64,000 nucleotides of DNA from contig NZ_CP065425.1 in the NCBI RefSeq assembly GCF_016772275.1, positions 2,200,653-2,264,652 on the forward strand, written 5' to 3'. This document shows positions 1 through 8,782 of the stretch, one piece after another. Every line of letters begins with the position of its first letter. Within the stretch, counting starts at the first letter, position 1. The notes beneath the pieces were generated by a model. The model was not told the origin of the DNA and did no database searches. It saw nothing but the letters and a program-made list of their open reading frames with translations. A program made the position numbers and the translations under genes. This DNA comes from Heyndrickxia vini. Its GTDB lineage: Bacteria > Bacillota > Bacilli > Bacillales > Bacillaceae_C.

Positions 1-417
1 AATCAAATTGAATTTTAACAGTGGGGTAAATAGAATCATTTTTGACTTTAGAAATTCATCTTTTTTCATGAAGAAATTAGCAATTGGGATGGTTCCAAGT
101 GATTTTCCTAAAAAAATCGTCTCATTGTATTGACCATATTTTAGGACATCCGAAATTACAGGGCTAATATCTTTCATCATAGTTTTAGAGATTTCATCAA
201 GAGGTTGCTTCCATAAATCTCCTCCATAAGAGTAATGGAGATGAACAATATCAATCTTGTTTTGAATCATGGTCATAGTCGAATAATAAAATAAGGGCTT
301 ATCATAGGTGTATCCTGAACCTGAAAACATAAAACAAATCGTTTTGCCTCCTAATTCTATATGTGTATAGTTCGTAGTTTGATCATTCGCTTGTACATTC
401 TTTTTAGTCACTTTCAT
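1..417 (-). CDS. alpha/beta hydrolase-like protein, C-terminus outside window
   Basis: The reading frame is open from an ATG at 417 to the window edge and gives about 139 residues. A strong GGAGGAG ribosome site lies 6 bases upstream of the ATG. The protein has a GKSLGT stretch near residue 106, which fits the GxSxG nucleophile elbow of alpha/beta hydrolases, preceded by a strand-like ETIFL segment and followed by KSKMILFTPLL, as in small cytosolic hydrolases. The catalytic Asp and His would lie beyond the window, so activity cannot be judged. No signal peptide is seen. The substrate is unknown. Confidence 0.6.
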   Translation of the reverse strand, partial: MKVTKKNVQANDQTTNYTHIELGGKTICFMFSGSGYTYDKPLFYYSTMTMIQNKIDIVHLHYSYGGDLWKQPLDEISKTMMKDISPVISDVLKYGQYNETIFLGKSLGTIPIANFFMKKDEFLKSKMILFTPLLKFNLI

Positions 418-615
418 GTTTTCTCCTCCGAACTTTTTATAATATTCTAACACAACTAACCGATCCTACTATAAAAAATCATCCACTCATTAATAGATTG
501 TTATATTAGAAATGAATTTTTAGGGCTGGCATCTGTCAATGAATGACGTGTAATATATATGTAGAGATAGAATCTTGCACAATCTTTAATAAGACCTAAT
601 CGAAGGAGAAAGTAT

Positions 616-1092
616 ATGATTATTCGAGAAATGAAAAAAGAAGATAATGCAAAAATAAAGGAAATAATACAAAATTCATTAGAATCACTTGGGTTAGCGA
701 TTCCCGGAACAGCGTATTTTGACCCTCAACTTAACGACCTTCATCACTATTATACGAATGTAAAACATGCGAACTATTGGGTAGTAGAAATGGAAGGTGA
801 AGTCGTTGGCGGAATTGGTATCGCTCCGTTTAACGAACATGACAAAATTTGCGAATTGCAAAAGCTATACTTAAGTCCAAAGACACAAGGTTTAGGCTAT
901 GGAAAGAAGCTAATGGAAACAGCTTTGTCATTTGCTTCCAAACATTATGCAAAGTGCTACTTAGAAACACAGCATGAATTAAAAACTGCATGTATTTTAT
1001 ATGAAAAATTCGGATTTACCCTTTTAAAAGAACCGTTATCAGGTTCTGAACATTCTGCTATGGATGCTTGGTATATAAAAGATTTGAATTAA
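616..1092 (+). CDS. GNAT family N-acetyltransferase
   Basis: This 158-residue protein has the single-domain GNAT fold. The acetyl-CoA binding motif A is visible as LYLSPKTQGLGYGKKLM at residues about 88-104, with the Q/RxxGxG/A loop as QGLGYG. Motif B (LYEKFGFT) lies near residues 128-135. Such enzymes transfer an acetyl group from acetyl-CoA to an amine, and the substrate cannot be told from sequence. The start is supported by GAAGGAG 7 bases upstream. The gene stands alone, with a terminator directly after it. Confidence 0.85.
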   Translation: MIIREMKKEDNAKIKEIIQNSLESLGLAIPGTAYFDPQLNDLHHYYTNVKHANYWVVEMEGEVVGGIGIAPFNEHDKICELQKLYLSPKTQGLGYGKKLMETALSFASKHYAKCYLETQHELKTACILYEKFGFTLLKEPLSGSEHSAMDAWYIKDLN

Positions 1093-1111
1093 TTTCTTGA
1101 AATACATACGT

Positions 1112-1163
1112 AATCTCCCTCCATAACCAAAGAAAATTCCAAACATGGAGGGAAGATTTTTTT
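1112..1163 (+). terminator. Rho-independent terminator after GNAT gene
   Basis: An inverted repeat (AATCTCCCTCCAT / ATGGAGGGAAGATT, with small internal mismatches) is followed by a run of seven T on the plus strand. It lies just after the acetyltransferase stop and before the convergent TetR gene. Confidence 0.75.
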
Positions 1164-1180
1164 AAAACTTTATAAACCAT

Positions 1181-1750
1181 TCATTTTGATTCATTTAACT
1201 TTTTTAACCCCGCTATATACGTATCAATTAAAAATTGAAAGCTTTCATTTAAATCTAAATCCATGGCAAAACCGCCTTTTTGCTCAATGGACGCAAAACC
1301 ATGTAAAATACTGCGAAACCCACGTGTGGCATGAATTGCCTCTACTTCATTTAGCCCATAATGATCTAGTACCCTGACAACTATTTGTACTACATCACTT
1401 GATGCACTTTGTATATCATCTGCATCTAAAGAAAGAAAAGTTGCTTCATAAAGACCTGGATTGTTCCGAACAAATGTAATATACGCTTCACCCATTTCTC
1501 GAATGGCGTCATCTCCCGCCCTGCCAACTGCTGCACGAGATAAACAGTTTTTTAATTCTTCAATTCCATAAATCGTTAGCTGTTTGCGAAGTCCCGCTAA
1601 TCCATCGATATGATTATATAAGGATGGTGGGCGAATGGTTAGTTTCTTTGCTAACGTTGCCAATGTAACTGCTTCTAGACCTTCTGCATCGGCAATTTCA
1701 ATTGCTGCTTGTAAAATTGTTTTCAAATCGAGTCCTATTCTTGGTGACAT
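1181..1750 (-). CDS. TetR/AcrR family transcriptional regulator
   Basis: This 189-residue protein has an N-terminal TetR-type helix-turn-helix (residues about 7-53, with the recognition part LAKKLTIRPPSLYNHI). The C-terminal half looks like the WHG-type ligand domain (HATRGFRSILHGFASIE). It is encoded 3 bases after the metallo-hydrolase gene, and its ribosome site (GGAAAGGAA) lies inside the last codons of that gene, so the two form an operon. Two 15-bp palindromes in the operon promoter are good candidates for its own operator, so it probably represses itself and the hydrolase. The inducer is unknown. Confidence 0.85.
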   Translation of the reverse strand: MSPRIGLDLKTILQAAIEIADAEGLEAVTLATLAKKLTIRPPSLYNHIDGLAGLRKQLTIYGIEELKNCLSRAAVGRAGDDAIREMGEAYITFVRNNPGLYEATFLSLDADDIQSASSDVVQIVVRVLDHYGLNEVEAIHATRGFRSILHGFASIEQKGGFAMDLDLNESFQFLIDTYIAGLKKLNESK

Positions 1751-1753
1751 CTT

Positions 1754-2470
1754 CTAGATTCCTTTCCCTAGTTTGATTTGTGCTCGTTTAATGGCTTGAG
1801 ATATTATTTTCTCTGGATTTACAATCATTTTCCCATGTCCAACCGCTAATAAGCTTGGTGAATAGTCTAGTATTTTTATTGCACTCTCAAGAGCAACTTC
1901 ATGGCTCCATGTTGCAAATGCCGGAAACGGAAAAAATGGTCGAAATTGTCCGGAAACAGCGATACCACCTCTTGTCTGAAGGGCATCACCAACGATTATT
2001 GCTTGATTCCTTGTATCTAAAAATGAAAATGAACCTGGTGTGTGACCGGGAGTAGCAATAGAAAGTAATGATCCTATATGATCCCCTTCCTTCAATAACA
2101 CATCTGCTTTCGTTTTTAACGATTTAGGAACTCCACCTTTAATCGGTTTATCGCCTTCTCCTTCATCTAAACTTCGATCTCCTCGCATTAACCGCTCATC
2201 CCTTTCGGAAATATAAACTTTTGCTTCTGGAAGTACTTCTTTTAAAGAATCTAATGCTCCAACATGATCATCATGTGCATGCGTCAAAACAATTCGCGTA
2301 ATCGGTTTTCCAATCTCCTTCGCAACCTGCAAGATCCCTTTAGCACTAAATGGCAAGGCAGCATCTATAAGGGTTAAACTGCCCTCTTCTTCAACGAAAT
2401 AACAATTAACAGGAAAGATATTCGGTAAAAAGCTAAGTTGATAAATCGATTTTTCCTTTAAAATTCTCAA
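1754..2470 (-). CDS. MBL-fold metallo-hydrolase
   Basis: This is a metallo-beta-lactamase-fold hydrolase of about 238 residues. The HxHxDH zinc motif is seen as THAHDDHVGALD, with further zinc ligands in ATPGHTPGS and IVGDALQ and in VGHGK near the C-terminus. I prefer a TTG start at 2470, preceded by AAGGGGAT. The longer frame from the ATG at 2527 would put the coding start inside the promoter and operators. Members hydrolyse thioesters, lactones or other esters; the substrate is unknown. It is cotranscribed with the TetR gene that follows. Confidence 0.8.
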   Translation of the reverse strand: MRILKEKSIYQLSFLPNIFPVNCYFVEEEGSLTLIDAALPFSAKGILQVAKEIGKPITRIVLTHAHDDHVGALDSLKEVLPEAKVYISERDERLMRGDRSLDEGEGDKPIKGGVPKSLKTKADVLLKEGDHIGSLLSIATPGHTPGSFSFLDTRNQAIIVGDALQTRGGIAVSGQFRPFFPFPAFATWSHEVALESAIKILDYSPSLLAVGHGKMIVNPEKIISQAIKRAQIKLGKGI

Positions 2471-2492
2471 GTTGCCATCCCCTTTTTTTAAA

Positions 2493-2540
2493 ACTAATAC
2501 CGTTAGTTTTATTTTAACTAATGGCATTAGTTTTTGACAA
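2493..2540 (-). promoter_or_regulatory. promoter with two palindromic operators (TetR-type)
   Basis: Reading the minus strand, a -35 TTGTCA (2535-2540) and a -10 TAAAAT (2511-2516) are separated by 18 bp. Palindrome ACTAATGCCATTAGT (2517-2531) fills the spacer and a second, ACTAACGGTATTAGT (2493-2507), lies just downstream of the -10; the two are 24 bp apart centre to centre. This layout fits repression by the TetR protein encoded at the end of the operon. The operator assignment is inference. Confidence 0.65.
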
Positions 2541-2760
2541 GAGTTTTTTTAATAATGTCTGTATTAAAGATAAATGTTGATATTTGATAGCTATCCAAAT
2601 CCTGATATAATGAATACAAGAACAAACATTCGGGGTCTAAATTGAGCAAAGAATTGAGTGAACTGTTAAAAGACATTTAAAAAATACAAAACATATTAAT
2701 GAGTATCTTTAAAATCGTTTACATCCGCCAAAAATTCTTTATTAATTAGAGGAGGATTTT

Positions 2761-3294
2761 ATGAGTAAAAAACGAAAAGTAGTATTATTTATTTCAACAA
2801 GTTTAGATGGATATATAGCCACAAAAGAGGAATCTCTTGATTGGCTATTTAAAGTTGAAGGTGATGGAGATAACGGTTATTCTGAATTTTATGAAACAAT
2901 AGATACTATTTTATTCGGTAAAAAGACTTACGATTGGGTAATGAAACAAGGTATAAAAGAACTTCCATATAAAAACAAAGAATGCTATGTGTTTACAAGG
3001 TCTCCTAATGATGATAAAGAAGATGTAAAATTTATTAATGAAGATGCAGTAAATTTCACCAAAAAACTTAAAAATCAAGAAGGTAAAAACATTTGGATTG
3101 TTGGAGGAGGAGAATTATTACATTCCTTTTTACGGGAAAAGTTAGTTGATGAACTCATAATAAAAATTGCCCCAACTATACTCGGTAAGGGGATTCCGTT
3201 ATTTAGAGAAGGAGATTATCAATTAAACCTCACATTAAAAAAAATGCGGAACTTCAATCAATTTGTTGAACTTCACTATGAAATTGAAAAGTAA
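2761..3294 (+). CDS. dihydrofolate reductase family protein (RibD C-terminal type)
   Basis: This 177-residue protein matches the small RibD_C/dihydrofolate-reductase-like family common in Bacillus (YyaP/YwjB type). It starts with VVLFISTSLDGYIA and has LFGKKTYDW, the dinucleotide-binding IWIVGGGELLHSFL (residues about 113-126) and the terminal KIAPTILGKGIPLF. Such proteins bind NADPH and are presumed reductases; few have known substrates. A GAGGAGG ribosome site lies 6 bases before the ATG. It is monocistronic with a terminator after it. Confidence 0.85.
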   Translation: MSKKRKVVLFISTSLDGYIATKEESLDWLFKVEGDGDNGYSEFYETIDTILFGKKTYDWVMKQGIKELPYKNKECYVFTRSPNDDKEDVKFINEDAVNFTKKLKNQEGKNIWIVGGGELLHSFLREKLVDELIIKIAPTILGKGIPLFREGDYQLNLTLKKMRNFNQFVELHYEIEK

Positions 3295-3762
3295 AGGCAC
3301 ACCGAGGGGTCCTTAGGAACATTCGGATAATCAACGTTAAGTAAATTACAATATTAAAAAGCCTAAATTCTCAGCATCCAAGTGAGAATTTAGGCTTTTT
3401 CTTCGTTAAAGCGCCCCGTTGTTGAAGACCATTTTTCATTGATACTGATTAAAAATGAAGATTTACAGCGTTAATAAATTGGCTATATACATGTTTTTAT
3501 TCAAATAGCACAACTGTAACGTCCTGTAATATCTTGAAAAGTCTTATCGTAGCTATGTTCATATACTAGCCTGTATATGATTGGAACAACAGAAAACAAT
3601 TTAAACATTGATATGACAACAATTTGATTTTTTCATGTGTTATCAAGCTTTTTTTGGGGGAACGTTATTAATATAAATACAATGATAAAGCAATTTTTCA
3701 GTGATAAGGTACATTGGACTTTATTTACGAAATAAAATAGCTGCCAATATTCTCAACAAATA
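3295..3762. other. intergenic region with one terminator
   Basis: This 468-bp stretch holds the bidirectional terminator at 3356-3401. I see no coding region or RNA gene in the rest of it (3402-3762). Confidence 0.5.
3356..3401 (+). terminator. Rho-independent terminator
   Basis: A perfect 17-bp inverted repeat (AAAAAGCCTAAATTCTC / GAGAATTTAGGCTTTTT) has an 11-base loop and a T run on both strands, so it may work in both directions. It ends the reductase transcript. Confidence 0.85.
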
Positions 3763-4209
3763 CTATTTAGATAGGTCTTTACCTACAATTTGGATTTCAA
3801 GTCCCCATGGACTCGTAATATAGAAGAAGCCGATTGGACTAAATACTCTAACTGTTACACCGGGAATATTTTCAAAATAAGTATAGGCTTTTTTTAGGTC
3901 CGTTACTGAAATTGCTAAATGAGCTGTACCAATATCTGCTGGTTTTGCTCCAGCGTTTTGTTCAGGGTCAGTCCATTGAACAAGCTCTATTTTCTTTCCA
4001 CCATATTGGAGAAATGCTGCGCCTTCTACAAATGCTTTTTCATGAACACCGAAGCTTTGTTTTAAACGATCGTCCTCAAACTTCATAGGTGGAGTTTTAA
4101 ATAATACTTCGAAATTTAAAACTTCAGTAAAAAATGTAACTGCTTCACTAAGATTTGGTACTACGATTCCAGTGTGATCAATCGTTCCTTGGAAAATTTC
4201 ATTTTTCAT
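3763..4209 (-). CDS. VOC family (glyoxalase/dioxygenase-fold) protein
   Basis: This 148-residue protein has the vicinal-oxygen-chelate fold. It opens with DHTGIVVPNLSEAVTFFTEVLNFEVLF (first beta-alpha-beta-beta-beta unit) and contains GTAHLAISVTDL as the start of the second unit. Metal ligands typical of the fold could be His13, His93 and Glu near the C-terminus (GLEIQIV). The substrate is unknown. It is divergent from a TetR gene, with a 186-bp shared region that carries repeats, so that regulator probably controls it. Confidence 0.8.
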   Translation of the reverse strand: MKNEIFQGTIDHTGIVVPNLSEAVTFFTEVLNFEVLFKTPPMKFEDDRLKQSFGVHEKAFVEGAAFLQYGGKKIELVQWTDPEQNAGAKPADIGTAHLAISVTDLKKAYTYFENIPGVTVRVFSPIGFFYITSPWGLEIQIVGKDLSK

Positions 4210-4269
4210 TTTTTATTCCCCATTTCTTTAGATTAAATTCATTTACTAAGTTTTGTTATAATTAATAAA

Positions 4270-4352
4270 CAACATGTTGGTTATAACGGAATTATATAGT
4301 CGTATGTTTTTCTTTTCTATAATCAAAAATAATCGATGTGTTGGTTACAGGA
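4270..4352. promoter_or_regulatory. candidate TetR operator sites in divergent promoter region
   Basis: A 10-bp perfect palindrome CAACATGTTG lies at 4270-4279. Its right half is repeated directly about 64 bp downstream as TGTTGGTTA, in both cases within the VOC/TetR divergent intergenic region. Placement suggests binding by the adjacent TetR protein; this is inference. Confidence 0.4.
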
Positions 4353-4395
4353 CAGTTTTTCAAAATGTGTTGGGTAAAAATTAAGGAGATATAGG

Positions 4396-5013
4396 ATGGT
4401 GAAAGATAACTATACGGATTTACGAATTATCCGAACAAAAGAATCCATTCGAGAAGCACTAGTGGAATTAATAGAGGAAAAAGGGTTTGAAGCAATTACA
4501 GTTAAAGATATAACAACAAGAGCAAGAATAAATCGTGGCACATTTTATGCACACTACGAAAATAAATTTGATTTAATAACGAAATTGGAAGATGAGTTTA
4601 TGCACAATATTGCTCAAATCACAAAACAAAATATTAAAAATGATAGCGATACGGTTGAAGTAGATTTACCGATAATCCTAGAGACTGCAGTTTTTGAATA
4701 TCTAAATGAAAGGAGCGATTTTCTGAATGCTATATTAGGTCCTAAAGGAAATTTAACATTCCAAACAAGATTGAGAGACTTTATGTTGAAAATCATGTTT
4801 GGAGAACAAAGTCCCCTTATAAAAGAAGAGGAACTGCTTGTTTCCAAACACTATTTAGCTGCATATGTTGCATCTGCACATATAGGAGTAATTCAAAAAT
4901 GGTTAGAAACAGGAAGGAGAGAATCTCCTCAAGAAATAGCACAATTCCTAGCAAATATAACTGTTAATGGTACTTTTAATGCAGCAGGCTTAAATAGCAA
5001 GGTTAAAAAATAG
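4396..5013 (+). CDS. TetR/AcrR family transcriptional regulator
   Basis: This 205-residue regulator has a TetR N-terminal domain (residues about 10-60, with INRGTFYAHYENKFDLI as recognition helix and following helix). The remainder is a helical ligand-binding domain with a TetR_C-type end. GGAGATATAGG precedes the ATG. It is divergent from the VOC gene and is likely its repressor and autorepressor. The ligand is unknown. Confidence 0.85.
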   Translation: MVKDNYTDLRIIRTKESIREALVELIEEKGFEAITVKDITTRARINRGTFYAHYENKFDLITKLEDEFMHNIAQITKQNIKNDSDTVEVDLPIILETAVFEYLNERSDFLNAILGPKGNLTFQTRLRDFMLKIMFGEQSPLIKEEELLVSKHYLAAYVASAHIGVIQKWLETGRRESPQEIAQFLANITVNGTFNAAGLNSKVKK

Positions 5014-5255
5014 GCACTAACATTAATTAAATTAATTTACTCTTTAGGTAACATTTATTATTCACTTTATAACAAATAAAATAATCCAGTTGAGCAGTAG
5101 GTGCCGCAAATGGGGAAATTTGAAAAATCGTTTATTTATGTAGTTTATTTCCTAAATACCCTTCTTTGATACGGTATAAGCAAAATGATAGAGTAACAAG
5201 GTTTTTCGTAATATTTGTAGAATACCTATTTAATATAAATAAAGGGGGCGCACAA

Positions 5256-5804
5256 ATGGGATATGTTCGTGAGAAATTAATGATTACGACAGATCGACTC
5301 GTTCTTAGATTATTTCATCCATCCGATGCGGCAATAGTTGCGACACTTTGCAATAACTATAATATTTATAAAAATACTTTATACTTACCTTATCCCTATC
5401 GTTTAAATGATGCATTATCGTGGATAGAACGACATAATGAAAATTTCATGACGGATAAAAATTATGAATTTGCGGTAACAGACAAGGAAACTGGTAAATT
5501 ATTTGGAGCCATTGCGTTATCAAATAATAAACTTTTTAACCAAGGTGAATTAGCCTACTGGATTGGCGAACAATATTGGGGAAATGGGTATGCGACAGAG
5601 TCAGCGCAATCGATTTTACAATTTGCTTTTGAAGAAAAGAAATTGCATAAAGTGTTTGCACGATATTTCTCATCAAACCCTGCCTCAGGAAAAGTGATGG
5701 ATAAGATTGGGATGAAAAAAGAAGGTATTTTGCGGGAACATGTCATAAAAGACGGGAAGTATCAGGATTTAGTCTATTACGGGATAATTAATGAAAATAA
5801 TTAA
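5256..5804 (+). CDS. RimJ/RimL-type GNAT acetyltransferase
   Basis: This protein of 182 residues belongs to the RimJ/RimL branch of GNAT enzymes. It opens with TTDRLVLRLFHPSDA and carries ELAYWIGEQYWGNGYATES (motif A, with the acetyl-CoA loop QYWGNGYA) and ARYFSSNPASGKVMDKIGMKKEG (motif B). Family members acetylate N-terminal amines of proteins or small molecules. The longer frame from 5166 is rejected because the ATG at 5256 has AAAGGGGG upstream and the family begins there. Confidence 0.87.
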   Translation: MGYVREKLMITTDRLVLRLFHPSDAAIVATLCNNYNIYKNTLYLPYPYRLNDALSWIERHNENFMTDKNYEFAVTDKETGKLFGAIALSNNKLFNQGELAYWIGEQYWGNGYATESAQSILQFAFEEKKLHKVFARYFSSNPASGKVMDKIGMKKEGILREHVIKDGKYQDLVYYGIINENN

Positions 5805-5815
5805 TAAAAATCGTA

Positions 5816-5860
5816 AAACGAAGCGTACTCGAGTTTCACTTCGGATACGCTTCATTTCCA
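5816..5860. terminator. bidirectional terminator between convergent genes
   Basis: The inverted repeat GAAGCGTA / TACGCTTC, with AAAAC on one flank and ATTTC on the other, sits between the convergent acetyltransferase and histidine phosphatase genes. The hairpin slightly overlaps the end of the phosphatase gene. Confidence 0.6.
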
Positions 5861-6406
5861 TATTTGTTTAATACCTTTAAGTTCCTTTCCAAAAAAAGAG
5901 AGCCGATAAATATCTGGCATCGAAAGTTCCTTCCAAAAATTGAAACCATATGACGAATCAAAATAATTAAGGATTAATACCATTAAATTTCCATGTGTGC
6001 CAATGACAATATTTTTCCCCTTATATTTTTCTAAAACATTTAATGTTGCCTTCACACCCCTATTTTGGGCGATACGATTCGATTCTCCTCCCTCCCAGTG
6101 AAAATCAATATCTTTCCACACCTTCTGTATTGCATCGTCAAAATCATTGACAGGTTTTTCGGACAAAAAACGTTCCTTAAAAGCATCCACTATTTCTATC
6201 TCGTTATCAATACAGTTTGCAATCCCTTCAACTGTTTGAATTGCACGTTTATACGGACTTGAAATGACATGATGGATGTCTGCGGTTTTAAGCAATTGAG
6301 TTACATGAGATGCATCGCAAAAGCCCCGTTCTGACAGTGGTCTTCCTAACTCGTCAAGTGTAAAAACTGAGTGCGCATGTCTAACAAAATAAAGGTTCGT
6401 TACCAC
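5852..6406 (-). CDS. histidine phosphatase family protein
   Basis: This 184-residue protein is a phosphoglycerate-mutase-like histidine phosphatase. The catalytic RHAH motif is at residues about 9-12 (YFVRHAHS). The conserved LSERG, VISSPYKRAIQT (second Arg) and the late GTHGN (second His) are all present. These enzymes remove phosphate through a phospho-histidine; the substrate is not clear from sequence. It lies 15 bp downstream of the metal-receptor gene on the same strand, so the two are probably cotranscribed. Confidence 0.87.
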   Translation of the reverse strand: MVTNLYFVRHAHSVFTLDELGRPLSERGFCDASHVTQLLKTADIHHVISSPYKRAIQTVEGIANCIDNEIEIVDAFKERFLSEKPVNDFDDAIQKVWKDIDFHWEGGESNRIAQNRGVKATLNVLEKYKGKNIVIGTHGNLMVLILNYFDSSYGFNFWKELSMPDIYRLSFFGKELKGIKQIWK

Positions 6407-6421
6407 AAATATCCCACCTAA

Positions 6422-7207
6422 TTAATTGATAGTTCCAAAAATATTCTTAAAATACCTTGTGGCCTCAAGCATTCTCGGACCATACCAAAACATTTCACCG
6501 TCAACTAAAATGGATGGAATGTTTGGAAGAAATTCTGCAAACTCCATTTGATGCTTTTCCTGGAATGGAAAAGGTTCAGAAGCTAGTAATACATAATCTA
6601 ACTTTGCATGTTGGAAATCTTCGATACTCACACTTGGATATCTTCCGTTATAAGCGGTAAACGGGTTAATAAAGCCCATTCTTTCTAATAGCGAATTAAT
6701 GTATGTATTTTTTCCGACAACCATATACGGTTTTCTCCAAATAACATAAGCCGCTCGTTTTCCTTTGGCATTTGGAAGGGATTGAAATTGAGATCTTATT
6801 GTATTTTCCAATCGGTCGGCTATTTCTGCACGATCGGTAACTGCCCCCACATCATGAATCATCCGATAAGCCTCATTTACTGATTGCACTTCCGCGACAA
6901 AAACAGGAAAATGCTTTTCCAATTCTTCAACCATTTCCTTCGTATTTTCTTCCTTTTCGGCAAAAATGAGATCTGGTTTCAACTCATGAATAACATCTAG
7001 TTTAACTTTTTTCGTTCCACCTATAATTGCAGCATTCATTACCTGTTCCTTAGGATATAAGCAATATTTTGTCCTTCCGACAATTTCCGTTTCGAGCCGT
7101 AATGAATACAACGTATCTGTAATACCTGGACAAAGTGAAATTATTCGTTTTGGCGGATACTCATAATCAATCAATCTATCAAGATGATCTTTCGTTGTTT
7201 TTATCAA
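6422..7207 (-). CDS. helical-backbone metal receptor (BtuF-like cobalamin-binding) protein
   Basis: This 261-residue protein resembles the substrate-binding proteins of vitamin B12 and siderophore ABC transporters (periplasmic-binding-protein type III fold). It begins RIISLCPGITDTLYSLRL and has LKPDLIFAE before the long connecting helix. No signal peptide or lipobox cysteine is seen and no permease or ATPase is adjacent. It belongs to the stand-alone, apparently cytosolic 'cobalamin-binding protein' group found in Bacillaceae. Ligand binding is inferred from the fold only. Confidence 0.75.
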   Translation of the reverse strand: MIKTTKDHLDRLIDYEYPPKRIISLCPGITDTLYSLRLETEIVGRTKYCLYPKEQVMNAAIIGGTKKVKLDVIHELKPDLIFAEKEENTKEMVEELEKHFPVFVAEVQSVNEAYRMIHDVGAVTDRAEIADRLENTIRSQFQSLPNAKGKRAAYVIWRKPYMVVGKNTYINSLLERMGFINPFTAYNGRYPSVSIEDFQHAKLDYVLLASEPFPFQEKHQMEFAEFLPNIPSILVDGEMFWYGPRMLEATRYFKNIFGTIN

Positions 7208-7374
7208 AATAATATCCCCTTCCTGTTTTGTTGAATACCGTTTATTCTCTTAAGTTATTTTATTAAAAAATTACTTAATTTTCAAAACAAATGAGTTTTC
7301 AAGCATGATAGTAGTCAGCCCACCGCTAACGGCGTATAATTTCTATGTATGTAAAAATGCAGGAGGAATTCATC

Positions 7375-8280
7375 ATGGGTGAACTTTCAAAGACGAGATC
7401 CGTTCTTTTAATCACATTTCTGGTTTTAGTTTGGGGGTTATGCTGGCCAATTTATAAAATTGCGCTAAATTACACCCCACCTATTCTGTTTTCAGGAATG
7501 CGTACTTTATTAGGTGGCTTGCTGCTTCTTCTTATTACCTTTCCTAGATATAAACAAATTCATTTCAAAGAAAATTGGCATATTTATTTAATTTCAACGA
7601 TTTTTAATGTCATATTATTTTTCGGATTACAGACGGTAGGATTGCAGTATTTACCATCTGGATTATTTTCCGTTATAGTTTATTTCCAACCTGTTTTAGT
7701 CGGTTTCCTTGCATGGGTATGGCTAGGTGAAAAAATGTCTGGATTAAAAATCAGCGGCCTTGTTTTAGGTTTTCTTGGTGTAGTAGTCATAAGCTTTAAG
7801 AGCTTTAGTGCCCAATTATCAATTGTTGGTGTTGTTTTAGCTCTTATTACGGCAATCAGCTGGGCAATTGGTACGGTATTTTTGAAAAAAGCGGGGACGA
7901 AAGTGGATGCTCTTTGGCTAGTAACGATTCAGTGTGTTATAGGTGGTCTGGTCATGACAGGCGTAGGTATAGAACAAGAAAGCTTTGCAGCGATCCAATG
8001 GTCAGTACCTTATTTATCAGGACTAGTATACGGAGCCATATTCGGTATTCCTTTAGCGTGGCTAACTTATTTTACCCTTGTACGGTCCGGAGAAGCGAGC
8101 AAGGTGGCAACATATACTTTTCTTGTTCCACTTATCGCACTTGTGGTTGGAACCATTTTTCTACACGAGCCAGTTACAATTTATTTGATTATTGGTCTGA
8201 TCCTAATTGTCTTAAGTATTTATTGTGTGAATCATACACCAAAGGTACAGCATGTTCAAAGCGTTAGTAAAAATATGTAG
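7375..8280 (+). CDS. EamA/DMT family transporter
   Basis: This 301-residue integral membrane protein has about ten hydrophobic segments arranged as two EamA repeats (residues about 5-140 and 150-290). It is a drug/metabolite transporter superfamily exporter, with the typical start LLITFLVLVWGLCWPIYK. The ATG at 7375 is chosen over 7345 because AGGAGG lies 8 bases upstream. The cargo (amino acid, sugar or drug) cannot be predicted. No obvious partner gene lies nearby. Confidence 0.87.
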   Translation: MGELSKTRSVLLITFLVLVWGLCWPIYKIALNYTPPILFSGMRTLLGGLLLLLITFPRYKQIHFKENWHIYLISTIFNVILFFGLQTVGLQYLPSGLFSVIVYFQPVLVGFLAWVWLGEKMSGLKISGLVLGFLGVVVISFKSFSAQLSIVGVVLALITAISWAIGTVFLKKAGTKVDALWLVTIQCVIGGLVMTGVGIEQESFAAIQWSVPYLSGLVYGAIFGIPLAWLTYFTLVRSGEASKVATYTFLVPLIALVVGTIFLHEPVTIYLIIGLILIVLSIYCVNHTPKVQHVQSVSKNM

Positions 8281-8300
8281 AAGGAATTTCTATGATTTTA

Positions 8301-8436
8301 GTGGACACGAGTTCCGTTGATATTCACTATAAAATGGGCAATTTCCTTATGTACGTGGACATAGGTTCCTTTATTTCAATGAAAATCAGTGATTTCCGTG
8401 TGTTTTTTTGTAAATAACGTATCTTGTGTCCTCACA
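8301..8436. repeat. degenerate tandem/inverted intergenic repeat
   Basis: Two diverged copies of a unit of about 52 bp lie head to tail. Each starts GTGGACA and contains a shared GTTCC, then ATTTCC towards its end. The inverted form GTGTCCTCAC follows near 8428. There is no coding content. It looks like an extragenic repeat family or a decayed miniature element. Confidence 0.4.
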
Positions 8437-8522
8437 CCCCTTAAATTTAATAGAAATAAAGGATTCACTGTCCTCTTTCGATTGTGGTAAAATCAAACAA
8501 TCGATTATATGAGGTGATCCGT

Positions 8523-8696
8523 TTGGTTGTAAATGTCGTTATCATCCTAATTTTGGCTTTAGCTGTTTTCGCTTCAATTGCTGCGTGGATAAATACGCAT
8601 ACTATTTTAAAAGATTTATCGGAAATAAAGGATCAGTTAGGTATTCAAGAAAAACGGAAACCTTCCTTTTTAGATAATGATCTGGATAATGACTAA
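8523..8696 (+). CDS. small single-pass membrane protein, unknown function
   Basis: A TTG start at 8523, preceded by GAGGTGAT, gives a protein of 57 residues. A hydrophobic segment (VVNVVIILILALAVFASIAAW) spans the first 24 residues. It is followed by a short charged, helix-like part (ILKDLSEIKDQLG) and an acidic tail. I do not recognise the family. A stem-loop follows. The longer frame from 8484 would bury the ribosome site. Confidence 0.55.
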   Translation: MVVNVVIILILALAVFASIAAWINTHTILKDLSEIKDQLGIQEKRKPSFLDNDLDND

Positions 8697-8738
8697 ATAA
8701 ATATATCTATTAAGCCTGAAATCCTTAAAGTGTAGAAA

Positions 8739-8782
8739 GACCTCAATAATGGAGGATAGTGAACGCTTCCATTATTGAGGTC
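8739..8782 (+). terminator. stem-loop after small membrane protein
   Basis: A perfect 15-bp inverted repeat (GACCTCAATAATGGA / TCCATTATTGAGGTC) with a 14-base loop follows the gene. It has no proper T run, so it may be a weak terminator or a stabilising hairpin. Confidence 0.5.

Noticed and set aside
2471-2527. ATG at 2527 as start of the MBL hydrolase
   Set aside because: It lies inside the promoter and operator palindromes; TTG at 2470 has a ribosome site.
5166-5255. Longer start of the RimJ-type acetyltransferase
   Set aside because: The extra 30 residues match nothing in the family and the ATG at 5256 has a clear ribosome site.
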